Source: Dryomyza anilis
Lineage: Eukaryota > Arthropoda > Insecta > Diptera > Dryomyzidae
DNA length: 64,000 nt
Reading direction: 5' to 3'
NCBI GenBank assembly: GCA_951804985.1
Contig: OX638133.1
Location: 53,286,622 to 53,350,621, forward strand
Below are positions 33,501 through 45,620 of the stretch, piece after piece (within the stretch, counting starts at the first letter, position 1; each line of letters begins with the position of its first letter). The notes under the pieces were generated by a model. It saw only the letters and a program-made list of their open reading frames with translations, was not told the origin of the DNA and searched no databases. A program made the position numbers and the translations under genes.

Positions 33501-35473
33501 TATCAGTTAGAATTCAAATTAAAAAAAAAAAAAAACAGAGATATATAAATATTTAGTACAGTTAAAATTAAAAAAAGGGAACAGGACAATATAATAGTAG
33601 AATAAATAAAATAAAAACAGAAACAGGTATTAAATATTAAATTTATAACAGATATAAAAATAAAACAAAAACAAAGAATTTAAAATTAAAAAAATAGGGT
33701 TTTATGCATTAAAATATTTAGTGCAGTTAAAAAAAAAGGTTTGGTAAAATAAATAAAATGGAGAAAATATATATTTAGGTATTAGGTATGTTTAATTTCA
33801 ATGTTATTGCATACATAAACAACTATACATTACATGACACTAAGTTTAGATAAACTAATACCACACTAAATAATAATAGTTCAAATAATGTACCATACTT
33901 TAATTCAAGTAATTTAAATATCTTAAAATCAATCTTTTTCTTGTGACGAATATACACAAACCATTGTCTAATTTACCAAAATTATATTAAGTTTACATAA
34001 GTTAGTACCTCACCACACATTTGGAATAAATTAAAATCAAAATTAAATGATTTGTTTGTAAAATATTCAGGTAAATTTAAAATATCCGAGTATACAAAAA
34101 TTGTTATTTAGAGTGACCAACAGCGCTGGATACTGACATAGAAGACGCATAGATGATCGTTGGGGTCTTGGGACTTTAAGGGGGACATGTGGAAGGAGCT
34201 CTTGGTGTTATCAACAAGGAGGAGTAATGAAGCAGAGGCCCAGCAGATTCGAATAAAAGAAAAGCGACGAAATGAAGCAGAGTGGCAGCATATTTGAAAA
34301 CGAGGTAGGACACACTAAACGCAAACTTGTTGTTATACAAATACAAGTAGGTTGCAATGATTAAATGTTTACAATAGCCTCAATTGCCAAATACGAGATG
34401 CAAATAACAAGATGCAAAATGGACCTTGAAAATTGCCACAATTGCCAGATACTAGATGAAGAAAAGGTGAAATCGCATTATTATGTCTTCAACCATACAT
34501 AAAGAAGAAACGATACAATATCGAACCACGAGGTTTTCAGATATCAACAATTCGGAAATCTAAAATATCCTACATAACGCGACATGAGCACCAAGATGAT
34601 TCAATAATTTGTTTGACGAGATCGCAGAGAAAAAAAAATAAAACATTCATCTCGAACATATCGACATCCGAGTCAATGGGACAAAACTCTCCTGAACGAT
34701 TAAGAATCGAGAGTATTACCATGACGACGCCCACTGGAGATAGCACCGTTTGCAAATTCCACAAGAACCATCGAAGCCCAACAGACCCAACGCACCACAT
34801 ACAACGAACCATTGAAGATGAACAAGACAAGTCCGTCCCAGCACACAGAAGAACAAGAGGAGAAATCTGGTCCAACTGTAGAGCATATAAAAGTCACTCA
34901 TGTATTTTTTTTACATCTCTCCTAACCAAATATAAAATCAATATATTCATTTTTAAAATACCAATAAACTCACAAAAATTCAATACACATACAAAACACT
35001 TATAAGTAAAATAATTTGAACAAGTTTATCTATATACATATATATATTAATTATCATTCAATCACAAGTATTAATTCGGTTAGATTATCATTATAAGTAT
35101 TAACAAATTAAACAACAGATATTACAAGTATAAAAGATATTAAAATTTATATAAAAAAAAGAAGAAAAAATAAAAATTTGAAGAGATATAAAAAAAAATA
35201 TATATATATATATAAAAAATGATTATCATTATTATTATTGAAACACATTCAAATATTCAAAAAAAAAAATATATATATAGATAACTTAAGAAAAAATAAC
35301 ATATTATATTTATAATCACCATGTTAAAATAAACATATTACATGATTAATCTTAATATTAACTCTAAGAAAACATCATTTCTATATATTCAACAATACAT
35401 TTAAGTCATATTGTAAAAAATTATCATTAATCCTAATATTAATAATAATTTTTTTTCCATAAGGGGGGAGGAA
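33501..35473 (+). other. Gypsy B post-integrase region, second part, and polypurine tract
   Basis: Mostly AT-rich simple sequence. A hydrophilic frame of 130 codons (34613-35005) sits where an ORF3/env would lie but has no signal peptide or membrane segment, and I recognise no family. The end AAGGGGGGAGGAA (35461-35473) is the polypurine tract that primes plus-strand synthesis, directly before the 3' LTR. Confidence 0.55.
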
Positions 35474-36120
35474 TGTTGTGAATTAGCGCACACATTTTTC
35501 TTTTCTTTATGGTTCTTCACTATTCATTCAGTTTTGGATGGTGCTTTGCATATGTTGAGTGAATCATGTTTTTCATATCATGTTGAACTCATGTTGTACA
35601 GCAACATGTTCATAGCATTGTTTCAACGCTTCACGTTGGCAACAATGATAATAATTTGGCAAAGCGTTAAAGCTTTGCTTAGACCTCACCTCCTTCTGGT
35701 TAGCTTGCACAGTTAACAGAAGCTTGCAATAATTTGGCAAAGCGCTAAAGCTTTACTTAGACCACACCTCTTTCAAGAGGCTTTCAATACAATTTTTCAT
35801 TGCATAATTTTGTGTCTATGTTAAAATAAGCAGAGCAGCGTTTGCCCACAATTCTGATATTTCGCAATTGGTGTCAGCCAAAACCTGCAAGTTGGACTTC
35901 CTTCAAAAGCCACGTACACCAAAATTGAGTGAAAGTGAAAACTCACTAGAACATAGTGAGAATAGAATTTAAGAAAAGCTTGCAACGAAGGTATTGTTAA
36001 CACCTTTCGTTTAGTTAGCCTCAAGTGGAGGTAGTAAATTTAATAAAAGTGTTAAAACAATAAAAAGTGTTCTTTAATTAAATAAATGTAAAATAAATTC
36101 AACTCTAAAAATTTACAACA
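35474..36120 (+). repeat. Gypsy B 3' LTR, 647 bp, with internal duplication
   Basis: It begins TGTTGTGAATTAGCG after the polypurine tract and ends TTTACAACA. Relative to the 5' LTR it carries an extra segment: AATAATTTGGCAAAGCG(T/C)TAAAG through CTTAGACC occurs twice (35651 and 35731). Confidence 0.85.
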
Positions 36121-37090
36121 CTCCACACATGCCTAGATATACCAATATTGACACAAGTCTGACACAATATTGAGCGATATATAAACATTGTCAAACTATC
36201 CAAACCGCATATGCTGAAGGAAATTCAAAATTCCGTCTCGATAACTTTTCTTCCCATGAATAATAATGCATGTGTACCGACTTTAACTTGAGTAAATCAA
36301 AGTTTACTATGGTGACATTTTGTGTTCTTTCCATGTTAAAGAACACTTACCTGATGAAAAAAAAATGTTTGTTGACGATTTTTTAATCGTAAAAATTATA
36401 TTTTTTGAAGTTGTCTGAACAATAAGTCTGTAAATTAACGTAAGTATTACTGTTAAATTGGTTGATAACCTCTTACATATTTATTTATCTACAGGCTCAA
36501 CTCTCAAGTGTAATGACATGAATAATGAATAAAATACCCATGACAAATTATGCCCAATAGTCTGAATCTTCAGGCGTATCACAAGGATTGTCGCAAGTCT
36601 GGGGCATACGTCTTGTTTCTAGACTGAGGCACAAACCTTGGTACAAGCCTGGGACACAAGCCTTGGTAAAATCCTGAATAACAGTCTTGTAACGTTGTTA
36701 TCATTCCAGGCTTGACGCAGTCTTGGCACAAGCCTAAACACAGTGTTGACACAAGACTGAGAATTAAGTCTGGCACAAAATTTGTCAACGAGCCTGAATA
36801 CAAGCCTGGGATACAGGCTTGTAACATAGTTATCATTCCAGTCTTGACACAGTCTTGGAACGAGCTTGGATCGTTAAGTCCTACTTATTAAGTAGTAATG
36901 AATTCCATAGTCGAATTGCGAATTGTAGATAGTTAAATTTTGGCAAAATAAAATTGAGGCTTCTATTTGAAACACTAAGACGTAGCTTAGCAGAAAAAAT
37001 GAAGTTTTGGAACATAACAACTTTTGCAGAAATTCTTATATCCAGATAGTTTGTAATGCAACAAACTAAAATGCTTACTTACATCTTCGA
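36121..37090. repeat. Non-coding region with CAAGCCTGG/CAAGTCTGG repeats
   Basis: From about 36560 to 36870 short units like CAAGCCTGG(g/a)ACACAAG recur in both orientations. A longer unit with CTTGTAAC(G/A)T(T/A)GTTATCATTCCA repeats at 36686 and 36818 (about 132 bp apart). No gene is seen. Confidence 0.6.
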
Positions 37091-37099
37091 CATGTGAAA

Positions 37100-38953
37100 A
37101 ACGTCTCAATGTAGTAAAAATTTCTGGTCTTCGTAAAAAGGGTGAAGAATCAGATGACATCGTCTACTCCAACTCTTATTATGAATGGCCAGACCTTCAC
37201 TGACCCGGTTGATAAAGCTTATCTCTTGGCAGAATTATTTGCAAATAATTCAACGCTAGTAATCAACGACTTCCCGTCGTCGATTTTGTTTCTTCTGCAA
37301 TGTCGGAGATTCATTTTCGAACTCGGGCAGTTAAAAAGGTTTTAGCAAACCTCAACATTAACAAAGCCTCTGGGCCAGATGGAATATCTGCCCATGTGTT
37401 GGAGAAGTGCGCGTCAACGCTGGCTTGTCCATTGCGTAACCTTTTTAACATCTCCTACACGACAGGAGTTTTTCCATCTTGTTAGAACGTTGCCAATGTC
37501 CAGCCAGTTCCGAAAAAGGGCGAGGCCACGAACCCTGCCAATTACCGACCCATTGCAATATGCTCTGCACTCTCCAAGGTAATGGAGAGTGTAATTAACT
37601 TCCACCTTGTGAACTATCTTGAGCACAACGAATTGCTCAGTGACCGCCAATATGGTTTCCGTAGGGCCAGATCCACCGGTGACTTGATGGCGGTCCTCTC
37701 CGAAAAGTGGAATAATTGTTTTCACCTTTTCGGGGAGAGTAAGGCTGTTGCTCTCGATATTTCCAAGGCTTTTGATCGAGTGTGGCATAAAGCCCTCGTT
37801 TCAAAACTAATTGCATATGGTGTCGGTGAATCTTTTACTCGATGGATATCGAGTTTTCTCCAGGGTCGTTTAATACGAGTTGCGATGGATGGTGTGTTCT
37901 CAGAACAACATTCCATCAATTCTGGAGTTCCGCAGGGTTCCGTCCTATCCCCGTCCCTATTTCTGGTATTTATCAATGACCTTCTGTCATTGACCCAAAA
38001 CCCAATTCATTCCTTTGCAGATGACAGTAACATTTGTCATTCATACTCGTTCAACAAGCGCCCAAACTCTTTGAAGATTGAGAGTAAAAGACGAACTATG
38101 AATGACACGCTCAATAATGACCTTAAATCAATCTCCGAGTGGGGTGTTGCAAATAGAGTAGATTTTAATGCCAGCAAGACCCAATGTTGTCTGTTATCCC
38201 ACAAAAGAATGTATTCACCCCTCTCACCCCTCAATATGGGTCCTGTGGATATTGCGCAGTCAGCTGCTCTTGACGTTCTGAGCTTAGCAATTCAATGTGA
38301 TCTCCGTTGGAATGATCACGCATTTAATGTGTCGAAAGAAGCGGCCAAGTGCCTCGGTTTTTAAAAACGGTGTAAAACATACTTCACTCCTGCTGACCTA
38401 CGCACTATCTACACTACCTATATACAGCCTAAAATGGAATTCAATTCGCACATTTGGACAGGAGCTTCAAAATCCTCCTTGGAGTTCCTGGAGCGAATTC
38501 AACAACGTGCGATATATTTAATAGGGGATGAAAATATTTCATCGTTTATTGGTTCTGTTGAGCACCGAAGGACCGTTGGGTGTGTAAGCCTGTATAGGTA
38601 TTACAACGGTAAGTGTTCGAGTGAAATACATGGCCTGATTCCACCAGGTCGTGTGTTTTCTCGTTCTACTCGGGCATCAAACCAAGCCAACCCTTTCGTA
38701 GTCCACTCGACTCTCAACAGAACCACACATTATAGAGAAAATTCGTTCTTCAGTCGCACGACACGTTTGTGGAACAATCTCCCTGCGTCCGTTTTTCCCG
38801 ACATTTTTGATATTGGCAAGTTCAAAATAAACATTCACCGACACTACTTCATCTTTCCCCCCTCCATTTAACCTATCATCACTTCTTACGATCAACACTG
38901 TGCATTGCATTAACAGTGGCATCCCCTGAGCGTTGGTTAATTTGTAAAAAAAA
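37100..38953 (+). mobile_element. LINE alpha, 5'-truncated, copy 2
   Basis: Reverse transcriptase from the entry region to the 3' end: 'NINKASGPDGISAHVLEKC', 'EATNPANYRPIAICSALSKV' (across a frameshift at about 37480), 'ISKAFDRVWHKALVSKL', 'INSGVPQGSVLSPSLFLVFI', and the catalytic 'HSFADDSNI' where the family has FADD. A stop at 38362-38364 and a shift near 38390 precede the C-terminal frame 38434-38871. It ends in a 3' UTR and short A-run like copy 1. The endonuclease and ORF1 are absent. Confidence 0.88.
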
Positions 38954-39078
38954 ATCGATTTGCTCCGATTTTCCGGTTTTTCCATGGGAGTTTTTCGAAT
39001 TCCCAATGTTGAGACGAATGAAACAAAAAATCATCCAAAGCAGTCGATCCGTTCTCATGTTTTTGCGAGACTACAACT
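38954..39078. other. Short spacer between LINE alpha and LINE beta
   Basis: About 125 bp of non-coding sequence; nothing recognised. Confidence 0.6.
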
Positions 39079-41713
39079 TTTTAACTTCTAAATGTTAACT
39101 TTAAATTACAAACTTTTTTTTATTGGTACCAATAAAAGGATTATTGGATTACTGGACAGTAAACTTTCTTGGAAACCAAACATTCAAGATATAATCAAAA
39201 ATGCCACGGTAGCCTTATATACATGCATGTTCCATCTCCAATGTTCCGTCTATTGCTTTAACTTCCCAAACTTAATTGAAATTGACCTGGATTTCCCTTT
39301 TAAAACAATTAAAATAATTCAATAAATCTACCAGTTAAACCAGAAATGGTCCTACCTGATCAACTAAATTTAAAGACAGTAAGGACAAACAATATTTAAA
39401 AATGGTCCATTCCGACCAGCCTCACACAATTTAGAAATGAATCATCCAGGCCAATCAAATTTAAATGTTGTCCATCATGACCAACAAAAATCTAAAGAAC
39501 TAAGAATTGTTCCACCAAAAAAAAATGTTTTTAGATCCCGCTTTGCACCGGGTACTAGTGTAGATAACATCAACTACTACATTAAATCAAAATTGAACCG
39601 TGATGCTGATATTGATACGTTTAAATTCAACTATGCATATACTCGTAATATATCATCACTTAAGGTAATCATTTTTTGGCCTAGAAATACACTTGTTCGA
39701 GAATTTGTCTATAAGAACGATCACAGACAAGACAATGTCGCCCGCCTACCGCCGCGTTTGCCCATTCAGTCAAAAAACGAGTACTTAATTGCAGCAAGAA
39801 AATCTCCATGGCTTACCAAAATGTCCATGGTCTTAATACTAAACTTTCATCATTATATTTAAACAGCTTTGACTTCACACATTATATAATGCCATTTACC
39901 GAAACTTGGCTACGCTCACATATATTAAATTCCGAAATACTAAGTAACAAATATCCAATCTATAGACGTGATCGCGAACATAAAATTGGTGGTGGAGTTT
40001 TACTTGCAATATCCACTTCATTAATAGCTGAAGAAATACATATTAATTCCGAAATAGAATCAGTTTGTGTCTGTGTTAAAATAAATAAATAATTGCTTTT
40101 CATAATATGTTCCCTCTTACCTCCTGGTTCAGATTACATATTATACGTAAAATATTTGGTTTCAATACGTTTAATAACATCATTACTTAAATCTGGAGAC
40201 TCCCTCTTCACCTTAGGAGATTTTAATCTACCATCTTTTACCTGGAATTTATCAATTGACTCCTCATCTTTGATTCCTACATCTTTGATTCTTACAGCTA
40301 AATTGGAACATACATTTTTGGACACTATGGCTGAACTGTGTTTAATCCAAATAAATAATATACTTTTAGTAATAGAATTTTAGATTTAATATATGTGATG
40401 ATCCTTCTAATTTAAATATTGTGCGAATTGACCCTATTTCAATGCCTGAAGATCGATACCATCCAACACTAGAATTAACTATAGTATTACCACAGAAATC
40501 CATTGAATCATAAAAAAAAACACGATAATTACATTTACTGTTTTCAACGTGCGAATTACGACCAATTATATATGTTATTAAACAAAATTAATTGGTCCAA
40601 ATTAATATCAAACAGAATTATTTGTCCTATACAAAAAATGGAGTTTGCGATTACAAATTTTTATAGCCGGGTTTAGAAGTGTATTTGAAAATCCGTACCG
40701 AAAATAAAACTTTGTCCGAAGGAATATGGTCCTCCATGGATAACAAAGGAACTTAAAAAGCTAAAAAACCAGAAAAATCGTTTGTTTAAAATATATAAAA
40801 AGGCTGCCTCTCTAATTAATTACGCTAGATACACAACAACACGCTATAACTACACTATTTTAAATAATAAGTGTTACTCGAATTATATTTATAAAGTGAC
40901 ATCGAGTTTCAAACGTGATCCAAAATCATTTTATGAATTCGTAAACTCAAAACGGAATTCTGAGTCTTTTCCTTAAATGATGATACTGAATCCACAAATG
41001 ATGATGATATAGGTAATATGTTTGCAGATTTCTTCAAGTCAACATACACTTCGGATTCTTGTGATGTGGCTGATTACAAATATCCATTACAATCTGTACA
41101 GTTTTACTACAATTCCTTCAATAAGTACAATTACAGTGCTAAATAAAATAAATTATTTTTCACCGCGCGCTGATTACATTCCTAGCTGTGTTCTTATAAA
41201 ATGTGCAGAAAACATGTTCATTTCTCTCACATTACTGTTCAATGTTTCAATTAATACAGGGCATTTCCTCCATTCTGGAAAAATAATTTATAATTCCATT
41301 GCATAAGTCTGGTTCGAAAACCAATATTATTATACTTATACCTAAACTGTTTGAACAAATTGTTACTGAACTGCTTTCTCACCAACTTAAATCTATTATA
41401 ACACCGGCACAAAATGGCTTCCTAAAAGGTCGATCAACTATTACAAACATTCTGGAGTTTACCACAAATGACATCAAAGGATTCGTTGCTGGAAATCAAA
41501 AGGACATTATTTATACTGATTTTAGCAAAGCCTTCGACAGAGTTAATCATAATCTTCCATTTGAAAAATTGACACAAATGGAATTTAAACAAAATATTCT
41601 AATTTGAATTAAATCGCACCTAACGTTGAGAACGCAAAAAGTTTTATATAAGAATTCCTTTTCTAAAAATATTAATGTCACATCTGGAGTTCCCCAAGGT
41701 AGTCACTTGGGAC
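39079..41713 (+). mobile_element. LINE beta, copy 2 (ORF1 end, endonuclease, partial RT)
   Basis: Order: an RT C-terminus-like piece (39092-39300, 'LLDSKLSWKPNIQDIIKN'), an ORF1 C-terminus (39437-39862, 'RFAPGTSVDNINYYIKSKL', 'FWPRNTLVREFVYKN'), ORF2 start with APE-type endonuclease (39808-40400, 'NVHGLNTKLSSLYLNSFDF', 'LFTLGDFNLPSFTW'), degraded linker, and RT (41299-41713: 'AQNGFLKGRSTITNILEF', 'YTDFSKAFDRVNHN', 'SGVPQGSHLG'). It stops in the middle of RT at a hAT-like end. Several frameshifts and stops throughout. Confidence 0.85.
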
Positions 41714-42008
41714 TAGGGATGTCAATCCCGGACTATTTTTCAATCTAGAAATTTCGGGACTAAAAAATTTGAATCCCGGGATCCCAGGATTAGTCCCGGG
41801 ATTTAAAAAAATATTAGCAAAGACATAAAATAACAATATCTATGTTTCAATAATAAACAATTATAATGTTTAAGGCTCAAACAAAACTCATATATTCAAA
41901 TGCATCTGTTTTCAGGTTGGGTAATATACATGGTATCCACAATACAAAATCCGCGATATATAAACTCCAGTTGATCATCAAACTGTAACGAGCCAATTTA
42001 TAAGAGGC
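41714..42008 (+). mobile_element. hAT-like element end (left half)
   Basis: It begins TAGGGATGTCAATCCCGG directly after CTTGGGAC (41706-41713) in LINE beta. Subterminal TCCCGGGAT-type motifs follow up to about 41810. The sequence then becomes AT-rich without coding capacity. The companion end is at 18407. Confidence 0.55.
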
Positions 42009-42369
42009 TGTTACAATATAAAGAACGCCACCGGCCCTAGTACAGCAAACGGCACTGACAATAACAAATATATGCAATTGCGTAAACAAATAAGCATTCA
42101 AAGCATAAACGCAAATAATTACACAAACAACGTACAGACTGCAACAACAATAACCCCGGCCCCAGCACGACGCACACAAAAACCGGCTCTGGTAAAAACA
42201 AAAACACGATATGTAACAAATAACCACTCAAAGCATTGTTTGTGCAACTACACAAACAATTCTATAGAACAAAACAATAACAACTACCATACGATTTGCT
42301 ATAAAAGCAGCCAGTTAGAACAGAAAGGCAGGCAGTCGCCAGCCGATCTTCGAAGCGAACACAACACAT
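42009..42369 (+). repeat. LTR-like segment with TATA box
   Basis: It begins TGTTACAATATAAAG and ends GAACACAACA, followed by TAATTGGTGGAAG, which could be a primer-binding site. CTATAAAAGCAGCC near 42299 is a good TATA-box context followed by an initiator-like region. Without a second copy the call is tentative; no element body follows because a minisatellite begins within 40 bp. Confidence 0.35.
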
Positions 42370-42403
42370 AATTGGTGGAAGTGTCAAGATCTAGGTGAAC
42401 GTC

Positions 42404-43215
42404 TCTTACGCCAATGATATATTTATCCTTGTGTATTCGGCTCTGGTGGTCAAACAGTACGTGACCGAAGCCAGGACATACTTTTTATTGTGTCCTGGAA
42501 CTCATTACGCCGAGGATATCTTTATCCTTGTGTATTCGGCTATGGTGGTCAAACACTACGTGACCGAAGCCAAGACACACTTTTTACCGTGTCCTGGAAC
42601 TCAATACGCCGAGGATATCTTTATCCTTGTGTATTCGGCTCTGGTGGTCAAACACTACGTGACCGAAGTCAGGACACACCTTTTACCGTGTCCTCGAACT
42701 CATTACGCCGAGGATATCTTTATCCTTGTGTATTCGGCTCTGGTGGTCAAACACTACGTGACTGAAACCAGGACACACTTTTTATTGTGTCCTGGAACTC
42801 ATTACGCTGAGTATATCTTTATCCTTGTGTATTCGGCTCTGGTGCTCAAACACTACGTGACCGAAGCCAGGACACACTTTTTGCCGTGTCCTTGAACTCA
42901 TTACGCCGAGGATATCTTTATCCTTGTGTGTTCGACTCTGGTGGTCAAACACTACATGACCGAAGCCAGGACACACTTTTTACCGTGTCCTGGAACTCAT
43001 TACGCCGAGGATATCTTTATCCTTGTGTATTCGGCTCTGGTGGTCAAACACTACGTGACCGAAGCCAGGACACACTTTTTACCGTGTCGTGGAACTCATT
43101 ACGCCGAGGATATCTTTATCCTTGTGTATTCGGCTCTGGTGGTCAAACACAACGTGACCAAGGCCAGGACACACCTTCTACCGGGACCTGGAACTCATTA
43201 CGCCGAGGATATCTT
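42404..43215 (+). repeat. 99-bp minisatellite, about eight copies
   Basis: Units begin at about 42408, 42507, 42606, 42705, 42804, 42903, 43002, 43101 and (partial) 43200, each reading TTACGCCGAGGATATCTTTA ... CCTTGTGTATTCGGCTCTGG ... GTGTCCTGGAACTC. The period is a multiple of three, so long frames (33-residue repeats such as 'YAEDIFILVYSALVV') are open on both strands over several units. Unit-to-unit divergence is a few percent. I see no promoter or conserved protein, so I treat it as satellite-like DNA. Confidence 0.9.
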
Positions 43216-43326
43216 TATTAGTACAAATAAACGAAAATTTTAATTTTGAATGAACTATCAAATTTTTATTGGGATATTGTTTTTTTTTGTGAAAAACAAT
43301 ATTTTATAAAAAATTATAATTAAAAA

Positions 43327-44140
43327 AAACCAGTTGGGAAGGTTAGATCACATGGGAAATTTTAAAGTAGGTGTAATTATGATATTTAGGATTATCAAAA
43401 TTATAGTCGGTCTAAGCCGACTATAAATACCCTACACATATGTGTGGTTACCATTCAAAGTGATATATAGGTCACCAGGGTATATGAATCCTGAAAATAA
43501 CTACAAACATTCAATCGCTGAAGAATTTCCATTCATTTGATACCCATATTTACAAATGGGTAGGTGTACCGAATTTCAAAGTGATATATAGGTCACCAGG
43601 GTATATGAATCCTGAAAATAACTACAAACATTCAATCGCTGAAGAATTTCCATTCATTTGATACCCATATTTACAAATGGGTAGGTGTACCGAATTTCGA
43701 TTTTTTTTTTTTTGTAAACCACAAGTCTTTTTGCCGGAAAACATTATTATAATGTATTTGAGCATGATATCAATATATATTTGACCAAAAAAGTTTATCT
43801 AAGCACGTATACATAAAAATTGATCTTTAGATGTACATTTTATATGAGGTATTTGAACATAAGTGGTCGGATCATAGGTCACAATGGACCGATCTCGCAC
43901 ATACAGCGTAGGTATATTAGTAATCTAAGTTATAAGTTTCATTTATCTAGCTCTTCAAGTAGTAAGGATTTCAACAGACAGACGGACAGACAGACGGACA
44001 GACGGACATCGCTAAATCAGGAGGTCATGCTGATCAAGAATATATATACATTTCCATACCGGAGATGCTTCCTTCTGGGTGTTACAAACGGCGTACCAAA
44101 CTGAATATACCCTTTCACTCTTAGTGTAGGGTATAAAAAT
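43327..44140 (+). mobile_element. DINE-1/mini-me-like repeat, copy 3
   Basis: Same order as copy 2, with a clear GTCT/GTCC-type microsatellite (ACAGACAGACGGACAGACAG at about 43974), then the core CTGATCAAGAATATATATAC and the end CTTAGTGTAGGGTATAAAAA. An internal 121-bp segment (43454-43574) is perfectly duplicated in tandem (43575-43695). Confidence 0.7.
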
Positions 44141-45600
44141 AGTTTATAGTGGACCCATTTTTTTAAAGTTATATGTGATATGTAATTAATAACAATTTTA
44201 AAAATTAACTCAATTTGGGAACTTGTTTTTTTTTGTACACTAAGAAAACGAAAGATGCGCCCATCTATTAGAAAGTATTAGAGTCTTAAAAATCATTGCA
44301 GTTGCAAATTATTCAAGTCAAATATTTGACTTTTTTGTGATATTTAGACAATATTAATGGTTTTGCTACAAAAGCATTAACATCTGTGCAATATGTGAAT
44401 ATTTGCAGGAATGTACCAATTTCTCTAGTAGTTGCAGTGAATCTACGACAAATATGACATTTTTCGTGATGTTTATAAGAAACATCTCACAAATAAAACA
44501 AAATATGTGATGCTAGTAGTATGGATTCGCCGGTTCTGGCCCACTGGGCTCCATGGAGCACATTGTTGTTAGTCTAATTCAATAGGGATCATTTTTTAAC
44601 ATAGTTGTTGTTGGTATAGTTCAATAGGGATCTTTTTTTAACAGAGTTGTTGGTAGTGTAGTTCATTGGAGATCATATTTTAACAGTATAGTTGTTATTG
44701 TTTTTTCAATGGGGATCAAATTTTAACAAAATATTTGTTATTGTTTTCATGGGAAGTATTTTTAACATAGGTATTATATGTATACTATATATTTTATAAT
44801 GGCTGGAGCCAGTGGGATGACTTTTTAACATAATTTGTTAATGTTGATACATACATATATATTATATGCATGTTATGAAGGCATGCAGCCGTAAAGAGTA
44901 AATGTTGTTGTTGGGATAATTATATATAATTATATCGGAGTAAGCATTTTTTGTGAATGAGAATATTTACAAACGTATTAATGTTGTTGTTGTAAAATAT
45001 TATAGTTTCAATTAGATTTCAGTTACCGTAGTTATAATGTATATTATAGTTATACTTGTTTGTTTTATTTTGCATGATCATCAAGAGAGTTGAGGAGCAA
45101 AGGGTTCAGTTTGAAACTTTGTTGAGGAACGATGATTGTAATTTAAAACTTCGATATATGAATGAATATTATTATTAGATGCTTATTTTTTTTTGTGGAT
45201 AATTTTTTTGTTGTAAACAGGTTAAGACACCTCTGTATTAATGCATTGACATATATTTAATTCAAGACCAATTTTACTATAAGGGTTATTGTACTGGATT
45301 TTATTCTACAAAGTCATGGTCGTTTAATTCGTTTGAATGAATGGAGCCATAAGGTTCCATTGGGATCATTTTTTAAATCATTTTCTATACTATAAGTGTA
45401 AAAGATTGAGCATGTTAGAACATGTATATTTTTATAGAGTTTTTTGTTTTGAGATTTATTTTATTTACTCTCTTTAAAATTTTAATTGAGTATATTTATA
45501 CTAATGGAATTCACTTTTTAACTCATTTTAAAGAGATATCCATTATATATAAATGGATCGAAATTTGAATTAAATTTATTCATCGTCTACATTACAATTT
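44141..45600. other. Non-coding region with degenerate tandem repeats
   Basis: Between about 44575 and 44780 a unit resembling TTCAATAGGGATCATTTTTTA ... GTTGTTGTTGG-like text recurs four or five times at about 55-65 bp spacing. No gene is visible. The region lies directly 5' of the virus-like segment. Confidence 0.5.
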
Positions 45601-45620
45601 GATAGGAACAGAAAGCAAAT

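Larger units (their letters stand above)
24201..36120 (+). mobile_element. Ty3/gypsy element B with two LTRs, interrupted
   Basis: 5' LTR (partial) 24201-24678, leader 24679-25747, Gag 25748-27388, protease 27705-28448, RT/RNase H 28454-30381, integrase 30404-31243, 3' LTR 35474-36120. The LTR copies agree at roughly 90% with indels, so the insertion is old. The 5' LTR lacks about 120 bp of its start, where gypsy C leader begins. A TIR element (31243-32119) and a DINE-1-like repeat (33005-33500) were inserted after the integrase. Confidence 0.88.

Noticed and set aside
34613..35005. Envelope gene of gypsy B
   Set aside because: Position is right but there is no signal peptide, membrane anchor or cleavage motif; composition is plain hydrophilic.
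42404..43215. CRISPR array
   Set aside because: Units are contiguous 99-bp copies without distinct spacers, in a eukaryotic genome.
42395..43243. Long frames (166, 111 and 105 codons) across 42.4-43.2 kb as a repeat protein
   Set aside because: They are a by-product of a 99-bp tandem unit divisible by three; competing frames on both strands are equally open and no protein family fits.
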